Shown here: one piece after another, positions 6,657 to 15,075 of the stretch
How the letters are laid out: each line of letters begins with the position of its first letter
Numbering within the stretch: position 1 is the stretch's first letter
Source of the DNA: a virus
Virus record (IMG/VR): IMGVR_UViG_3300020469_000002
Span: 1-64,000 of that record
Strand: one strand, 5' to 3'
DNA: 64,000 bases
The notes under the pieces: model-generated
What the model was told of the DNA's origin: nothing
What the model saw: only the letters and a program-made list of their open reading frames with translations
The model's database searches: none
Program-made: the position numbers and the translations under genes

Positions 6657-7822
6657 TCTCTACTCCGCTGTCCTCTTCGACTCGTGCTCGACAAGTGTGC
6701 AGCATGTTCGATGTCCCGCCCGAGCAGAAGTGTGTTCGAGAGTGGCACGGAGAACTTCCGATAGACGAAAAGAAGTGGAACGTAGGTCTCGTTGTCGGGC
6801 CGAGCGGTTCGGGCAAGTCTTCAATCATGCGACAGCTATGGGGAGACGAGCCGAAGTTCGAGTGGAAAAGCAAGTCGATGCTCGACGACTTCTCGGAGAA
6901 TCTGTCGATCGAAGAGATCGCGAATGTCTGCAACGCTGTCGGGTTCAGCACGATCCCAGCTTGGCTTCGACCGTTTCGAGTGCTTTCCAACGGCGAGCAG
7001 TTTCGTGCGGACTTGGCTCGACGACTGATCGAGTTGCCCGATCCTGTTGTCGTTGACGAGTTCACGAGCGTCGTCGATCGACAAGTCGCAAAGATTGGTT
7101 CTCACGCTGTACAAAAGTGGGCTCGTCGAAAAGATCGGAAGTTCGTAGCGGTCACATGTCACTTCGACGTGATCGACTGGCTTCAGCCTGACTGGATACT
7201 CGAACCGGACACGATGACGTTCCGTTGGAGGTCACTTCAACCGCGACCACAGATCGCAGTCCGAATCGAGCGCATCGCGTATGAAGAATGGCAACGCTTC
7301 GCTCCATTTCACTATCTGAGTGCGCAGCTTTCTCGTGCTGCTCGATGTTTTGGGCTGTTCGTGGAAGGCGTGAGTCACCCCGTCGCCTTCACTTCGACGC
7401 TTCATCGACCACACCCGCGAGTGCATGACGTGATGGGCTTCAGTCGCACAGTGGTTCTTCCGGACTGGCAAGGAATCGGTCTCTCGTATGCTCTCAAAGA
7501 GACTGTCGCGTCTGCGTTCTCAGCGGTGGGCAAGCGCGTTCACAGCTATCCGGCGCACCCGGGCTACGTTCGATCTCTCGTTTCATCTGACAAGTGGAAG
7601 CAGGTGAAGTCTGCTGGTCTGTTTTCTCCCGCTGCCGGTTCAAGCTCTACAGTCGCAGGCTTCGGGGGCAGACCGTGTGCTGTGTTTCGGTACGTCGGAT
7701 CAAAGATGGATCTACGCACTGCTGAATCGTTGCTCGATGTCTCCGCATCAAATCTTCAACAGCGACAACGAGCACTCGTTTTGCGGAAGAAGCCATCGCG
7801 TATGCGAAGGAGAAAAAAGTGA
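6635..7822 (+). CDS. ABC-type ATPase fused to GNAT acyltransferase
   Basis: A 395-aa protein with a GTG start and a strong AGGAGG site (6622). Residues about 50-210 are an ABC-type ATPase: Walker A GPSGSGKSS, a signature-like VLSNGEQFRADLARRL and Walker B DPVVVDEFTS. No transmembrane segments occur, so it is not a transporter. Residues about 215-345 look like a GNAT domain (HYLSAQL, GLFVEGVSHPVAFTS, SRTVVLPDWQGIGLSYAL with the acetyl-CoA-binding QGIG turn). It may acylate a nucleic acid or protein in an ATP-dependent way; with Mom (also GNAT-like) and ParB nearby, DNA modification is a fair guess. The C-terminus is very basic. Confidence 0.75.
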   Translation: MPRLDLVISTPLSSSTRARQVCSMFDVPPEQKCVREWHGELPIDEKKWNVGLVVGPSGSGKSSIMRQLWGDEPKFEWKSKSMLDDFSENLSIEEIANVCNAVGFSTIPAWLRPFRVLSNGEQFRADLARRLIELPDPVVVDEFTSVVDRQVAKIGSHAVQKWARRKDRKFVAVTCHFDVIDWLQPDWILEPDTMTFRWRSLQPRPQIAVRIERIAYEEWQRFAPFHYLSAQLSRAARCFGLFVEGVSHPVAFTSTLHRPHPRVHDVMGFSRTVVLPDWQGIGLSYALKETVASAFSAVGKRVHSYPAHPGYVRSLVSSDKWKQVKSAGLFSPAAGSSSTVAGFGGRPCAVFRYVGSKMDLRTAESLLDVSASNLQQRQRALVLRKKPSRMRRRKK

Positions 7823-9465
7823 GCAACGCGCATACAGCAGGTGTTGTGGACGCGCTTTCTGCTGAGTTTCCACTGCTCGGAATCGCTCTGCGTCACCATC
7901 GCAACACGCGTGGACACCCGATGTCGTTTGCTACTCGACCGTACTTGGTGGAGTTGTACTGCGATGCTCCGCATATCGACGGCTTCGACGCGATGAAAGC
8001 AGTGCAGGTCGGCTGGTCAGAGCTTCTCGTTCAGTTGATTCTGGAGCGTGCCGGTTGGGGCGGTCGAATCGCAGCGTATGTTCTTCCGTCGTATCAGCTT
8101 CGCGATCGCTTCGTGAAGAACCGTGTCAACCCGCTTCTCGATAGAGTTGCTGCCTATCAACAGAAAGTCCCTGCTCACGATCCTGGTTCTTTGAAAATCA
8201 AGCGATTTGGTAATGGTTCGCTACTGTTTCTCGGGTCAAACACAGTCAACGACTTCGTGGAGTTCTCGGCAGACGTACTGGTCGTGGACGAGTTTGACCG
8301 ATGCGTAGCGGAGCACCTTGCGCTTGCTCGCGACCGTCTTCGAGAGTCGCCTTACCCGCAGCTTTTTCGTATCGGAAACCCCACAATGCCGGGTGTCGGT
8401 ATTGCAGCACTCTTCGATCACAGTGACGGGCGAAGATGGCACCACAAATGCACTCGATGTGGAGAAAGACAGCCGCTCGAATGGGCGACAAACATCGTTG
8501 AGCGAGACACGTCTGGGCGATGGGTTCCACTCGACAAGAAGCGCATAGAGGCGGGAAACATTCGTCCCATTTGTCGTCGGTGTAAAAAGCCGTTCGATCG
8601 AGTTGCAGACGGTGCTGAGTGGGTCGCAGAGAGACCTTCTCAGACGAGACGCGGCTATCAGATCTCTCGATTGGACGTGTTGTCGCAAGAGCTTCGACCG
8701 CTGCTGCACGAGTGGAGTGAAGCTCAGGGTGATGCAAGCAAGCTGGAGGCGTTCTATCGAAGCGTTCTCGGCAGACCATACGAGCCGAAGGGCATGGCGA
8801 TTGACAGAGAGATTCTGGCAAACTGCACGATTGGAGACCCGCTGGATGAGGGTGGTGGTGCGAGGCTCAGAGATCAGACAGTCGTTGTGGGGGTCGATGT
8901 TGGGCGTCTTCTGCACATCAACGTGTCTTGTGTGGAATACGATGAAGAGCGAGAGCAGAGTGTTCGAACATGTCTGTGGGTCGGGACGGTACAGACGTTC
9001 GATCAGGTCTACGACATCCTCGTTCGATACTGCGCGCGAGTGTGTGTGATTGACTCTCGACCAGAGGTCCGAAAGGCCCAAGAGCTGCGCGACAAGTGCA
9101 TTTCGAGCGGAGTCTGCGAAGTCTGGTTGGCTCAGTTTACGAGAGCAGACAAGATCGGCCGCATGGCGTACGGGATGACGCTCGACTACCGACGACGCGT
9201 TGTCAGTGTGGACAGAACACAGCTTCTCGATGCGACACTGGACGACTTGCAGGTTGACCCTCCGCGCAAAAAGTTTTCAGAAGACGTTTGGCGAGTGAAG
9301 GGCTGGGCAGACCAAATGGTCGCACCGAAACGTCGAAAAAGCGCGAACTCTGACAGATTCATCTGGGACGAGGGGAACGCAGAAGATCACTTTCGTTTCG
9401 CGGACGCTTACGAACGGGTCGCAGCAGACCTACACAACAGATCTGGTTCATATCTGGGGGCATGA
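7819..9465 (+). CDS. Terminase large subunit (GpA-like)
   Basis: A 548-aa motor protein that packages DNA into the prohead. GTG start in a GTGA overlap. The ATPase part has the deviant Walker A of GpA-type terminases (K60-AVQVGWS) and Walker B VVDEFD at 155-160. A zinc ribbon follows (C211, C214, C252, C255), typical of the GpA family. The nuclease domain begins at VVVGVDVG with acidic D360. Length and order match lambda GpA-type enzymes (about 550-650 aa). It overlaps the oxygenase gene by 4 nt. Confidence 0.92.
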   Translation: MSNAHTAGVVDALSAEFPLLGIALRHHRNTRGHPMSFATRPYLVELYCDAPHIDGFDAMKAVQVGWSELLVQLILERAGWGGRIAAYVLPSYQLRDRFVKNRVNPLLDRVAAYQQKVPAHDPGSLKIKRFGNGSLLFLGSNTVNDFVEFSADVLVVDEFDRCVAEHLALARDRLRESPYPQLFRIGNPTMPGVGIAALFDHSDGRRWHHKCTRCGERQPLEWATNIVERDTSGRWVPLDKKRIEAGNIRPICRRCKKPFDRVADGAEWVAERPSQTRRGYQISRLDVLSQELRPLLHEWSEAQGDASKLEAFYRSVLGRPYEPKGMAIDREILANCTIGDPLDEGGGARLRDQTVVVGVDVGRLLHINVSCVEYDEEREQSVRTCLWVGTVQTFDQVYDILVRYCARVCVIDSRPEVRKAQELRDKCISSGVCEVWLAQFTRADKIGRMAYGMTLDYRRRVVSVDRTQLLDATLDDLQVDPPRKKFSEDVWRVKGWADQMVAPKRRKSANSDRFIWDEGNAEDHFRFADAYERVAADLHNRSGSYLGA

Positions 9466-10196
9466 TGACAGCTTCACTCACTGATGAATGGTTCAAGCAA
9501 ACAGCGATCAGATTCCATGATTTGCGCGAGCAGTACGCGAATGAAGACCCATTCGAGCACGTGGTTCTCAACGACTTTTGGCCCAAGGACTTCGCTGAAG
9601 ATCTTGCGGATGCTCTCGCTGAAAAGCCCACAAACACAGACTCGTGGCACCACTTCGTCAACAGACGAGAGCGAAAGCGAGCGACGAAGCCGGGCAAGGC
9701 ACTCGTCGGTCAACCAGGGATTGTTCGAGAAGCTCTGTCGGCTCTGAATGACGATCGATTCGTCGCTGCGCTCGCAGATGTGTCCGCCACTCGCGATCTC
9801 GTCGCTGATCCCGAGTACGTGGGTGGCGGTGTTCATCGAATCGAGCGAGGAGGGATGCTTGCTGTTCATGTGGACTTCAACAGACACCCTACGACTCGGC
9901 TTTTTCGCCGCCTCAATCTTCTGATCTACATGAATCGTGACTGGAAAGAAGAGTGGAACGGCGAGCTTGAACTTTGGGCCAGAGATCGCTCGCGACTCGT
10001 GAAGAGTGTTTTTCCGCATGAAAACGTGGCAGTGCTCTTCGACACAGCACGCGACTCGTGGCACGGTCACCCGACACCGCTCGCTTGCCCCCCATCGAGA
10101 GCAAGAGTCTCTTTAGCGACCTATTACTATGCACCAGAAGCAGGTTCACAGCGTCGTCGTCAACACTCTACGAGATTCTTGGAGGACGAACGATGA
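9462..10196 (+). CDS. 2OG-Fe(II) dioxygenase (prolyl-hydroxylase-like)
   Basis: A 244-aa protein with the double-stranded beta-helix iron site: H136-x-D138 in AVHVDF, distal His 201 or 203 in DSWHGHP, and an Arg in SRARVSL that would bind 2-oxoglutarate. The order and spacing match prolyl-4-hydroxylase-type enzymes, which hydroxylate using O2 and 2-oxoglutarate. The substrate is unknown: a virion protein, a DNA base or a sugar are possible. It sits between terL and the portal gene, coupled to both neighbours by 4-nt overlaps, so it should be expressed late with the morphogenesis genes. Confidence 0.85.
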   Translation: MMTASLTDEWFKQTAIRFHDLREQYANEDPFEHVVLNDFWPKDFAEDLADALAEKPTNTDSWHHFVNRRERKRATKPGKALVGQPGIVREALSALNDDRFVAALADVSATRDLVADPEYVGGGVHRIERGGMLAVHVDFNRHPTTRLFRRLNLLIYMNRDWKEEWNGELELWARDRSRLVKSVFPHENVAVLFDTARDSWHGHPTPLACPPSRARVSLATYYYAPEAGSQRRRQHSTRFLEDER

Positions 10197-10510
10197 AGCG
10201 ATCCTCTCTGATGCTGTTTTCAGCCACGAACAGTCAAATGATGAAGGACCCCAATCTTTCGTCTTTGCTGGAGAGAGCGTCTCCAGAAGAGGTAGAGGCG
10301 TTCGGTCGCGCTCTGAGATCCGCGTATGTTGCAGGTCAAGATGACAGCGATGCGAGAACGGGGAAGCTCATGGCTCGAATCTTTGGTGGATTCGTGGGCG
10401 TCACACCTGGGATCGATGTCAATCGAGAAGACGATTCGGCTACTCCGCGAGAGCGACTGAAAGGCATCGTCTCTCTACTCGCAGGAGCAACTCGAAGAGG
10501 TGGTGGATGA
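10193..10510 (+). CDS. Hypothetical protein (105 aa)
   Basis: ATGA overlap with the oxygenase gene; GGAGG lies just upstream. Mostly helical (LSSLLERASPEEVEAFGRALRSAYVAG) with a Gly-rich C-terminus ending TRRGGG. It could be a small head-assembly factor, but I recognise no family. It converges on the leftward recombinase with a 20-bp gap and no visible terminator. Confidence 0.5.
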   Translation: MKRSSLMLFSATNSQMMKDPNLSSLLERASPEEVEAFGRALRSAYVAGQDDSDARTGKLMARIFGGFVGVTPGIDVNREDDSATPRERLKGIVSLLAGATRRGGG

Positions 10511-10530
10511 GGCTCACTCGTGTCTGAAGA

Positions 10531-11226
10531 TCATGCCGACTGGTTTGATTGACCCGCTGCGAGCAGACACTTCACGCTCGACGCGTGCCACTTCCCCCCC
10601 GTTCTCGTTTCGAACCCATGCTTGATCAACGACTCTCCGATTTTTCTGAGTGACAGCCCCTCGCTTCTCAGTCTGAGCGCGAGAGAAATAGCATCGCGCT
10701 CCTTTTCATTCTCGATCTCTTTGCCGTCGATCACATCGAAGCCGAATCGAGCATGACCACCAGTGTGCTCTCCCTTCTTTCGTTTTTGCGCGAGTGCTGC
10801 TCTTGTCCGTGCTCGAATCAGTTCTCGCTCGTACTGAGCGAACAGATCGAGCATTCCGCGGAGAAGCATGTCTTCTGGTGAGCTTCCGTTTGCCACCCCG
10901 TCTGCACAAAGCACTCTGGCACCGTGCCTTTCGACAAGTCGATGCACCATCGCAGCCACATACCCGTCGCGAGCGAGCCGACAACGCTTTGCGACGATCA
11001 GCCCCGTTGCTCTCTCGTCTCGAATCTCGTCGATCGCGGCGAGAAGTGCTGGTCGCTTGTCAAGCTCCAAACCCCCTGAAACGCCGTGGTCAACATGCTC
11101 TGCGATGATGATTAGGTCGTTCTTTCGACAGTACGACTGAACCATGTCTCTTTGCGCTTCGAGACCCAGCTTTTGATCGTCTGTAGAGACTCGGAAGTAT
11201 GCGACGACTGGTGTGCTTTCGGTCAT
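10531..11226 (-). CDS. Small serine recombinase (resolvase/invertase family)
   Basis: A 231-aa protein starting at ATG 11226, with the sigma70-like promoter 11254-11282 upstream. The catalytic Ser is S14 in AYFRVSTDDQ, with the usual Arg before it; R-CRLARDG and GMLDLFAQYERELI (the long E helix) follow. The C-terminal 75 residues (KRKKGEHTGGHARFGFD to SSVKCLLA) form a short Recombinase-type DNA-binding part with a helix-turn-helix. It is much shorter than large phage serine integrases (450 aa or more). It may catalyse inversion or resolution, or integration with a minimal DNA-binding part. It is the only leftward gene in the left 42 kb, which looks like a later insertion. Confidence 0.88.
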   Translation of the reverse strand: MTESTPVVAYFRVSTDDQKLGLEAQRDMVQSYCRKNDLIIIAEHVDHGVSGGLELDKRPALLAAIDEIRDERATGLIVAKRCRLARDGYVAAMVHRLVERHGARVLCADGVANGSSPEDMLLRGMLDLFAQYERELIRARTRAALAQKRKKGEHTGGHARFGFDVIDGKEIENEKERDAISLALRLRSEGLSLRKIGESLIKHGFETRTGGKWHASSVKCLLAAGQSNQSA

Positions 11227-11253
11227 TTCGCGCTCTCTCTTGTGATCTTTTCT

Positions 11254-11282
11254 CTTATACGCGAGTGATAAAACCCGTGCAA
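11254..11282 (-). promoter_or_regulatory. Sigma70-like promoter for the serine recombinase
   Basis: On the minus strand: -35 TTGCAC (11277-11282), 17-bp spacer, -10 TATAAG (11254-11259), 28 bp upstream of ATG 11226. It is one of the best promoter matches in the window and would let the recombinase be read independently of the late transcript. Confidence 0.75.
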
Positions 11283-11372
11283 GAGTAAAGATTGAAGAGA
11301 TCGGCTCCGAGCAATAGATAGTCTTCCGAGAATCCTTGTTGCGCGATACCATGCGGCAAACGGAGGGCCGAA

Positions 11373-14300
11373 ATGGCATCGAAGTTCACACCGGCTCAAC
11401 CGCAAATCGTCTCGATTGGTCGAAAGTCGATCGCAAACACTGATCGCACCGTTCTCAGTGCTGGTGGTTGGCTCAGTGGTCCCCCCCGTGGCGTACAAGA
11501 TGCGAGAGAGCGTCTTGGCTACTCACAGGCTGCACAGACTTCGAGTCTGTACGAGTCCCCAGAGTCTCACTACTCATTCTACCGATCCTATCGATCTCTC
11601 ATGCCCTCTCAATATTGGTCGCTGTACAAGAGCAGCCCCGATGTCCGAGTGTGTGTTGACTCGATCGTTCGACGAATCGCAACGCGAGATTGGATCATCA
11701 AGCCGACCACTGATCCGCGAGAGACTGACGAGTACAAGCGTCTCTCTGCAAAGTCTGCGGAGGTTGCTCAGTTTCTTCGAGTGCCAAACAAAGACGGTCA
11801 GACGTGGCAAGAGTTGATGACCGCGATGGTCACCGACTTGCTTGTGTATGACAGTGGTATTCTTGAAATGGTTGAGGACGGCGAAGGCAATCTCACAGAG
11901 GTTGTCTCGTGGCTCGGCAGTGAGTGGTTCGAGGTGATTGACACTCACGGCAATCTGGTTCGATACGATCAGACGCCAGAGAACTCCAACGAGCCTCCAG
12001 TCGAGGTTTCGCCAGAAAAAATCTGCGCGTTCAAGCTGTTCACGAACAACCGCTCTACGAACGGTCTCCCGATTTTGGAGTCTGTGATCACTGAGTGTTT
12101 GACTGTCCTTCTGTCGAGTGAACACGCGATGTTGGCGCTCGATGCGAACGAGATTCCGCCCGGTCTTCTTGTTCTCGGTGGTGTTGCGGGAGCAGCAGCA
12201 GAGCGAGCCCGCGCAGATCTACAGCAGATGAAGGGTCGAGATCACCGAATCCGCGTCGTGACTTCTCCTGAGCCGAACGGAATCGAGGCGAAGTGGGTTG
12301 AGCTTCGACACAACATCAAAGATCTGGAAATGCTGAGGGTGATTGACACCATGCGAAAGACCATTTGGCGGGTCTTCGGGGTGTCACCAACGGAGCTTGG
12401 CGAGACGATGAACCTCGCTCGCGCTGCTGCTGAAGTTCAGATGGATGTGTCCTCGTCTCACTTGATCTCTCCGATTCTGGAGACGATTCAGGCACGGGTC
12501 AACGCTCAGATTCTTCCTCGTCTGCTTGGAGAAGACGCTGGCAAAATCACGTTTGCTTTCGAGCGTGGTGCTGTTGCGTCTGCGAAAGAACGACTGCAAA
12601 TCGCAGAGCGAAGCGAGATTCTTCTGCGACGTGGAGTGATGACCGTAAACGAGGTTCGAGACGAGCTTGGTCTTCTCCCGATTGAGGGCGGAGATATTGC
12701 GACTGTTGAGACAAATCTCGGTCCCGTTCCTCTTGAAACACTTGTGGTTGGAATCGCAGATTCAGATGAGGTTCAATCTGCTCCTCAAACAGAAGATCAG
12801 GGCAGTGACGCAAGTTTTGAAGAGCTTTCGAAGCTGGGAGATCTCTCAAAGGCTGTGCAGAAGAACCTTCGAGAGCGGGCCAAGAAGCACAACGAAAAAA
12901 TGAAGGGTCGAGCAGCATGGCGTCGAACGAACGCGGGAACACTCGCGAAAGTGTTTGATCGTGGAGTGGGTGCATACCACAACAACCCGCAGTCGGTCAG
13001 GCCGGGCGTCGCAAGTGCAGAGCAGTGGGGATACGGTCGAGTCGATTCTTTCCTGCATGTGCTCGACAAGGACAAGTTCAGGAAAGGAAAGCACGACACT
13101 GACTTGCTCCCGAAGCAGCACCCTCTCTCCAGCAAGGGAGAAGAGCGTGGTGTTGTGAGTCGTGCTCCTTCGTTTGATCGTGCTGATCTGAATACCGCTT
13201 GGGGATGGAACGATCGACAAAGAGACAGACTGCTTGGCGATCCCTCAGATTGGCGACGATACGCCCGAGCACATCTTTGGAATGACGGAAGTGGCGACGA
13301 GCGTTTCGGGGCGTACAAGTTTCCGATCGCTCGTGTAGTGAAAGCGAACGATGAAGATCCCAAAATCGTGTTTCGCGGTGTCGCGTCTGTCATTGGCGCA
13401 CTGAATGAAGACGGAAAGCACGAGTCGCTTACGGGTGTCACACTCGAAGAGCAGCGACAAGTCTATGCCCGCGTCGCATCGCTGTACGACGACTTCGGAC
13501 AAGAGGTTCCCGTCGTTGCTCGACTGGAAGACGACCGCGCTCTGCGAGCGGTCGGGGATGTAGACCCGACAAACTTCCCTGCATCTGGAGACGACAAGGC
13601 TGTTTCACTTGCGAACTCTCAGTGGGAGATCTTCGATCACAAGTACGCAAAGAAGCTGAAAGACGAGTATCCAGAGATTTGGAAGAAGGGTGGAAACATT
13701 CGAGGCAACTCGCAGTGGAGAAAGCTGCTTCCGATCGTCGAGCGTGGCGGCTCAATGAAGCCGAAGAACGACACCGAGGAAGGTGCCATTCGATTGCGTG
13801 AAGCATGGAACGCGCGCCACTTCAAAGATCATCGAATCGCGGGAGTGATTGCGCAGGTAAAATGGCTCGCTGTGGGCTCTCGCGGTGAAGTCTACATGAA
13901 GAAGCTGATCGACGAAGAAAAGAAGAAGATCGACGACAAGCGGTCAAAGCATCACCATCACGATCATGATTGCGAAGAACATGGCTGTTTCGGGGGTCGC
14001 GAGACTTCGATTCCAGATGCTCGTCAACGATTGAGAGGCATGCACCCCGCTTCTCGGCTGATCGAAATCGAGAGAGCAGCGGCACAGACTTATCTGCCAA
14101 GTGAGTGGCAGCCGTCGTCCAAGTTTGCGAGCGTCCGAACTCTCGATCTGTCTTCGCTGGCAGACGAGATCGCTGCATACACAAGGACTGCTGCACGATT
14201 GTATGCAGACGCCGCTGGAGACATTGAGTCTTCGATTCGGGCTGCGTATGACGCTTCAGGAAAGCTGAGTGTTCAAAATGCCGCCTCGGTGCAAAGGCAG

Positions 14301-15020
14301 ATTGACGATAGGCTCAATGCTCTGGCGGCAAAGTGGGATGCCATCGGTCGAGAGTATTACCGTTCCGCTGCTCAGAACGGGGCACGCTCGGCAGAGAAGA
14401 TGTCTGGGACTTCGAGCGTCAGCGCGCTGTCTGTTGATGCGACTGCGGGTGCTTATGCGAACGAAGCGATGTCGTACCTCACAGACCAACAGGGGCTCGT
14501 TGGTACGCTCAGAGAGCAGCTTCGCAGACTTGTGAACAACGCAAGCGCGCCGAAGCAAGTGCGAAGCGTAGATCGCGACATCGACGACATCGACAACGAC
14601 TCAGAGCGATCAGAAGTGCTCGCGACAACCGGCGCGGTATTCGCTGCAAACGCACATCGAGTATCAAACTGGACGGGTAAGCTGGTTGGCTTGGCGAATC
14701 GGATGCTCGCAGAAACGCTTGAAAGTGTTGTCTCTATTGGAGACGGCAAAGCGACTGTCTGGTACTACGAGTGGGTGAGTGCTGGCGGTAGATCTTGTCC
14801 GATCTGTGCAGAAGAAGGAGTGCAGGGTTTTCGACGGCTCGACAGAATCGGTCGATACCCAGGGGAAGACACATACTGCGGCGCAAACTGCCGATGCGTG
14901 CTCGTTCTGTGGACAGAGGACGAGGTTCGAAGTGGGGCGGCAGAGTCACTCTCAACACCGGCTGGAGAGGTCTCGTCAAACCCGATGGAGACCAACTACT
15001 TGCCTCCTGGCATGATCTGA
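11373..15020 (+). CDS. Giant portal protein fused to accessory domains and MuF-type minor head protein
   Basis: A 1215-aa protein with CGGAGGG before ATG 11373. Residues about 50-430 are the portal (SQYWSLYKSSPDVRVCVDSIVRRIATRDW; WRVFGVSPTELGETMNLARAAAEVQ). About 480-585 is a phage accessory domain (AYHNNPQSVRPG, KFRKGKHDTDLLP). About 605-720 is the 'HLW' domain (HLW 634-636) that recurs twice in the next gene. About 745-855 is a WxKxGG domain (DEYPEIWKKGGNIRGNSQW). A His/Asp/Cys patch lies at 860-871. The C-terminus is a Mu gpF-like domain with a zinc-type CPIC (C1142, C1145) and CGANCRC. Portals form the packaging ring; MuF proteins enter the capsid with it. The four-part fusion is unusually long. 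Confidence 0.85.
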   Translation: MASKFTPAQPQIVSIGRKSIANTDRTVLSAGGWLSGPPRGVQDARERLGYSQAAQTSSLYESPESHYSFYRSYRSLMPSQYWSLYKSSPDVRVCVDSIVRRIATRDWIIKPTTDPRETDEYKRLSAKSAEVAQFLRVPNKDGQTWQELMTAMVTDLLVYDSGILEMVEDGEGNLTEVVSWLGSEWFEVIDTHGNLVRYDQTPENSNEPPVEVSPEKICAFKLFTNNRSTNGLPILESVITECLTVLLSSEHAMLALDANEIPPGLLVLGGVAGAAAERARADLQQMKGRDHRIRVVTSPEPNGIEAKWVELRHNIKDLEMLRVIDTMRKTIWRVFGVSPTELGETMNLARAAAEVQMDVSSSHLISPILETIQARVNAQILPRLLGEDAGKITFAFERGAVASAKERLQIAERSEILLRRGVMTVNEVRDELGLLPIEGGDIATVETNLGPVPLETLVVGIADSDEVQSAPQTEDQGSDASFEELSKLGDLSKAVQKNLRERAKKHNEKMKGRAAWRRTNAGTLAKVFDRGVGAYHNNPQSVRPGVASAEQWGYGRVDSFLHVLDKDKFRKGKHDTDLLPKQHPLSSKGEERGVVSRAPSFDRADLNTAWGWNDRQRDRLLGDPSDWRRYARAHLWNDGSGDERFGAYKFPIARVVKANDEDPKIVFRGVASVIGALNEDGKHESLTGVTLEEQRQVYARVASLYDDFGQEVPVVARLEDDRALRAVGDVDPTNFPASGDDKAVSLANSQWEIFDHKYAKKLKDEYPEIWKKGGNIRGNSQWRKLLPIVERGGSMKPKNDTEEGAIRLREAWNARHFKDHRIAGVIAQVKWLAVGSRGEVYMKKLIDEEKKKIDDKRSKHHHHDHDCEEHGCFGGRETSIPDARQRLRGMHPASRLIEIERAAAQTYLPSEWQPSSKFASVRTLDLSSLADEIAAYTRTAARLYADAAGDIESSIRAAYDASGKLSVQNAASVQRQIDDRLNALAAKWDAIGREYYRSAAQNGARSAEKMSGTSSVSALSVDATAGAYANEAMSYLTDQQGLVGTLREQLRRLVNNASAPKQVRSVDRDIDDIDNDSERSEVLATTGAVFAANAHRVSNWTGKLVGLANRMLAETLESVVSIGDGKATVWYYEWVSAGGRSCPICAEEGVQGFRRLDRIGRYPGEDTYCGANCRCVLVLWTEDEVRSGAAESLSTPAGEVSSNPMETNYLPPGMI

Positions 15021-15075
15021 ACCGACATCGCTCAATCAACCGTATCAGAACCCCATTGGCCTTATCGAGATCTGA

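Noticed and set aside
10511-11372. Attachment site next to the serine recombinase
   Set aside because: No imperfect inverted repeat with a central dinucleotide was found beside the gene, so no attP is called.
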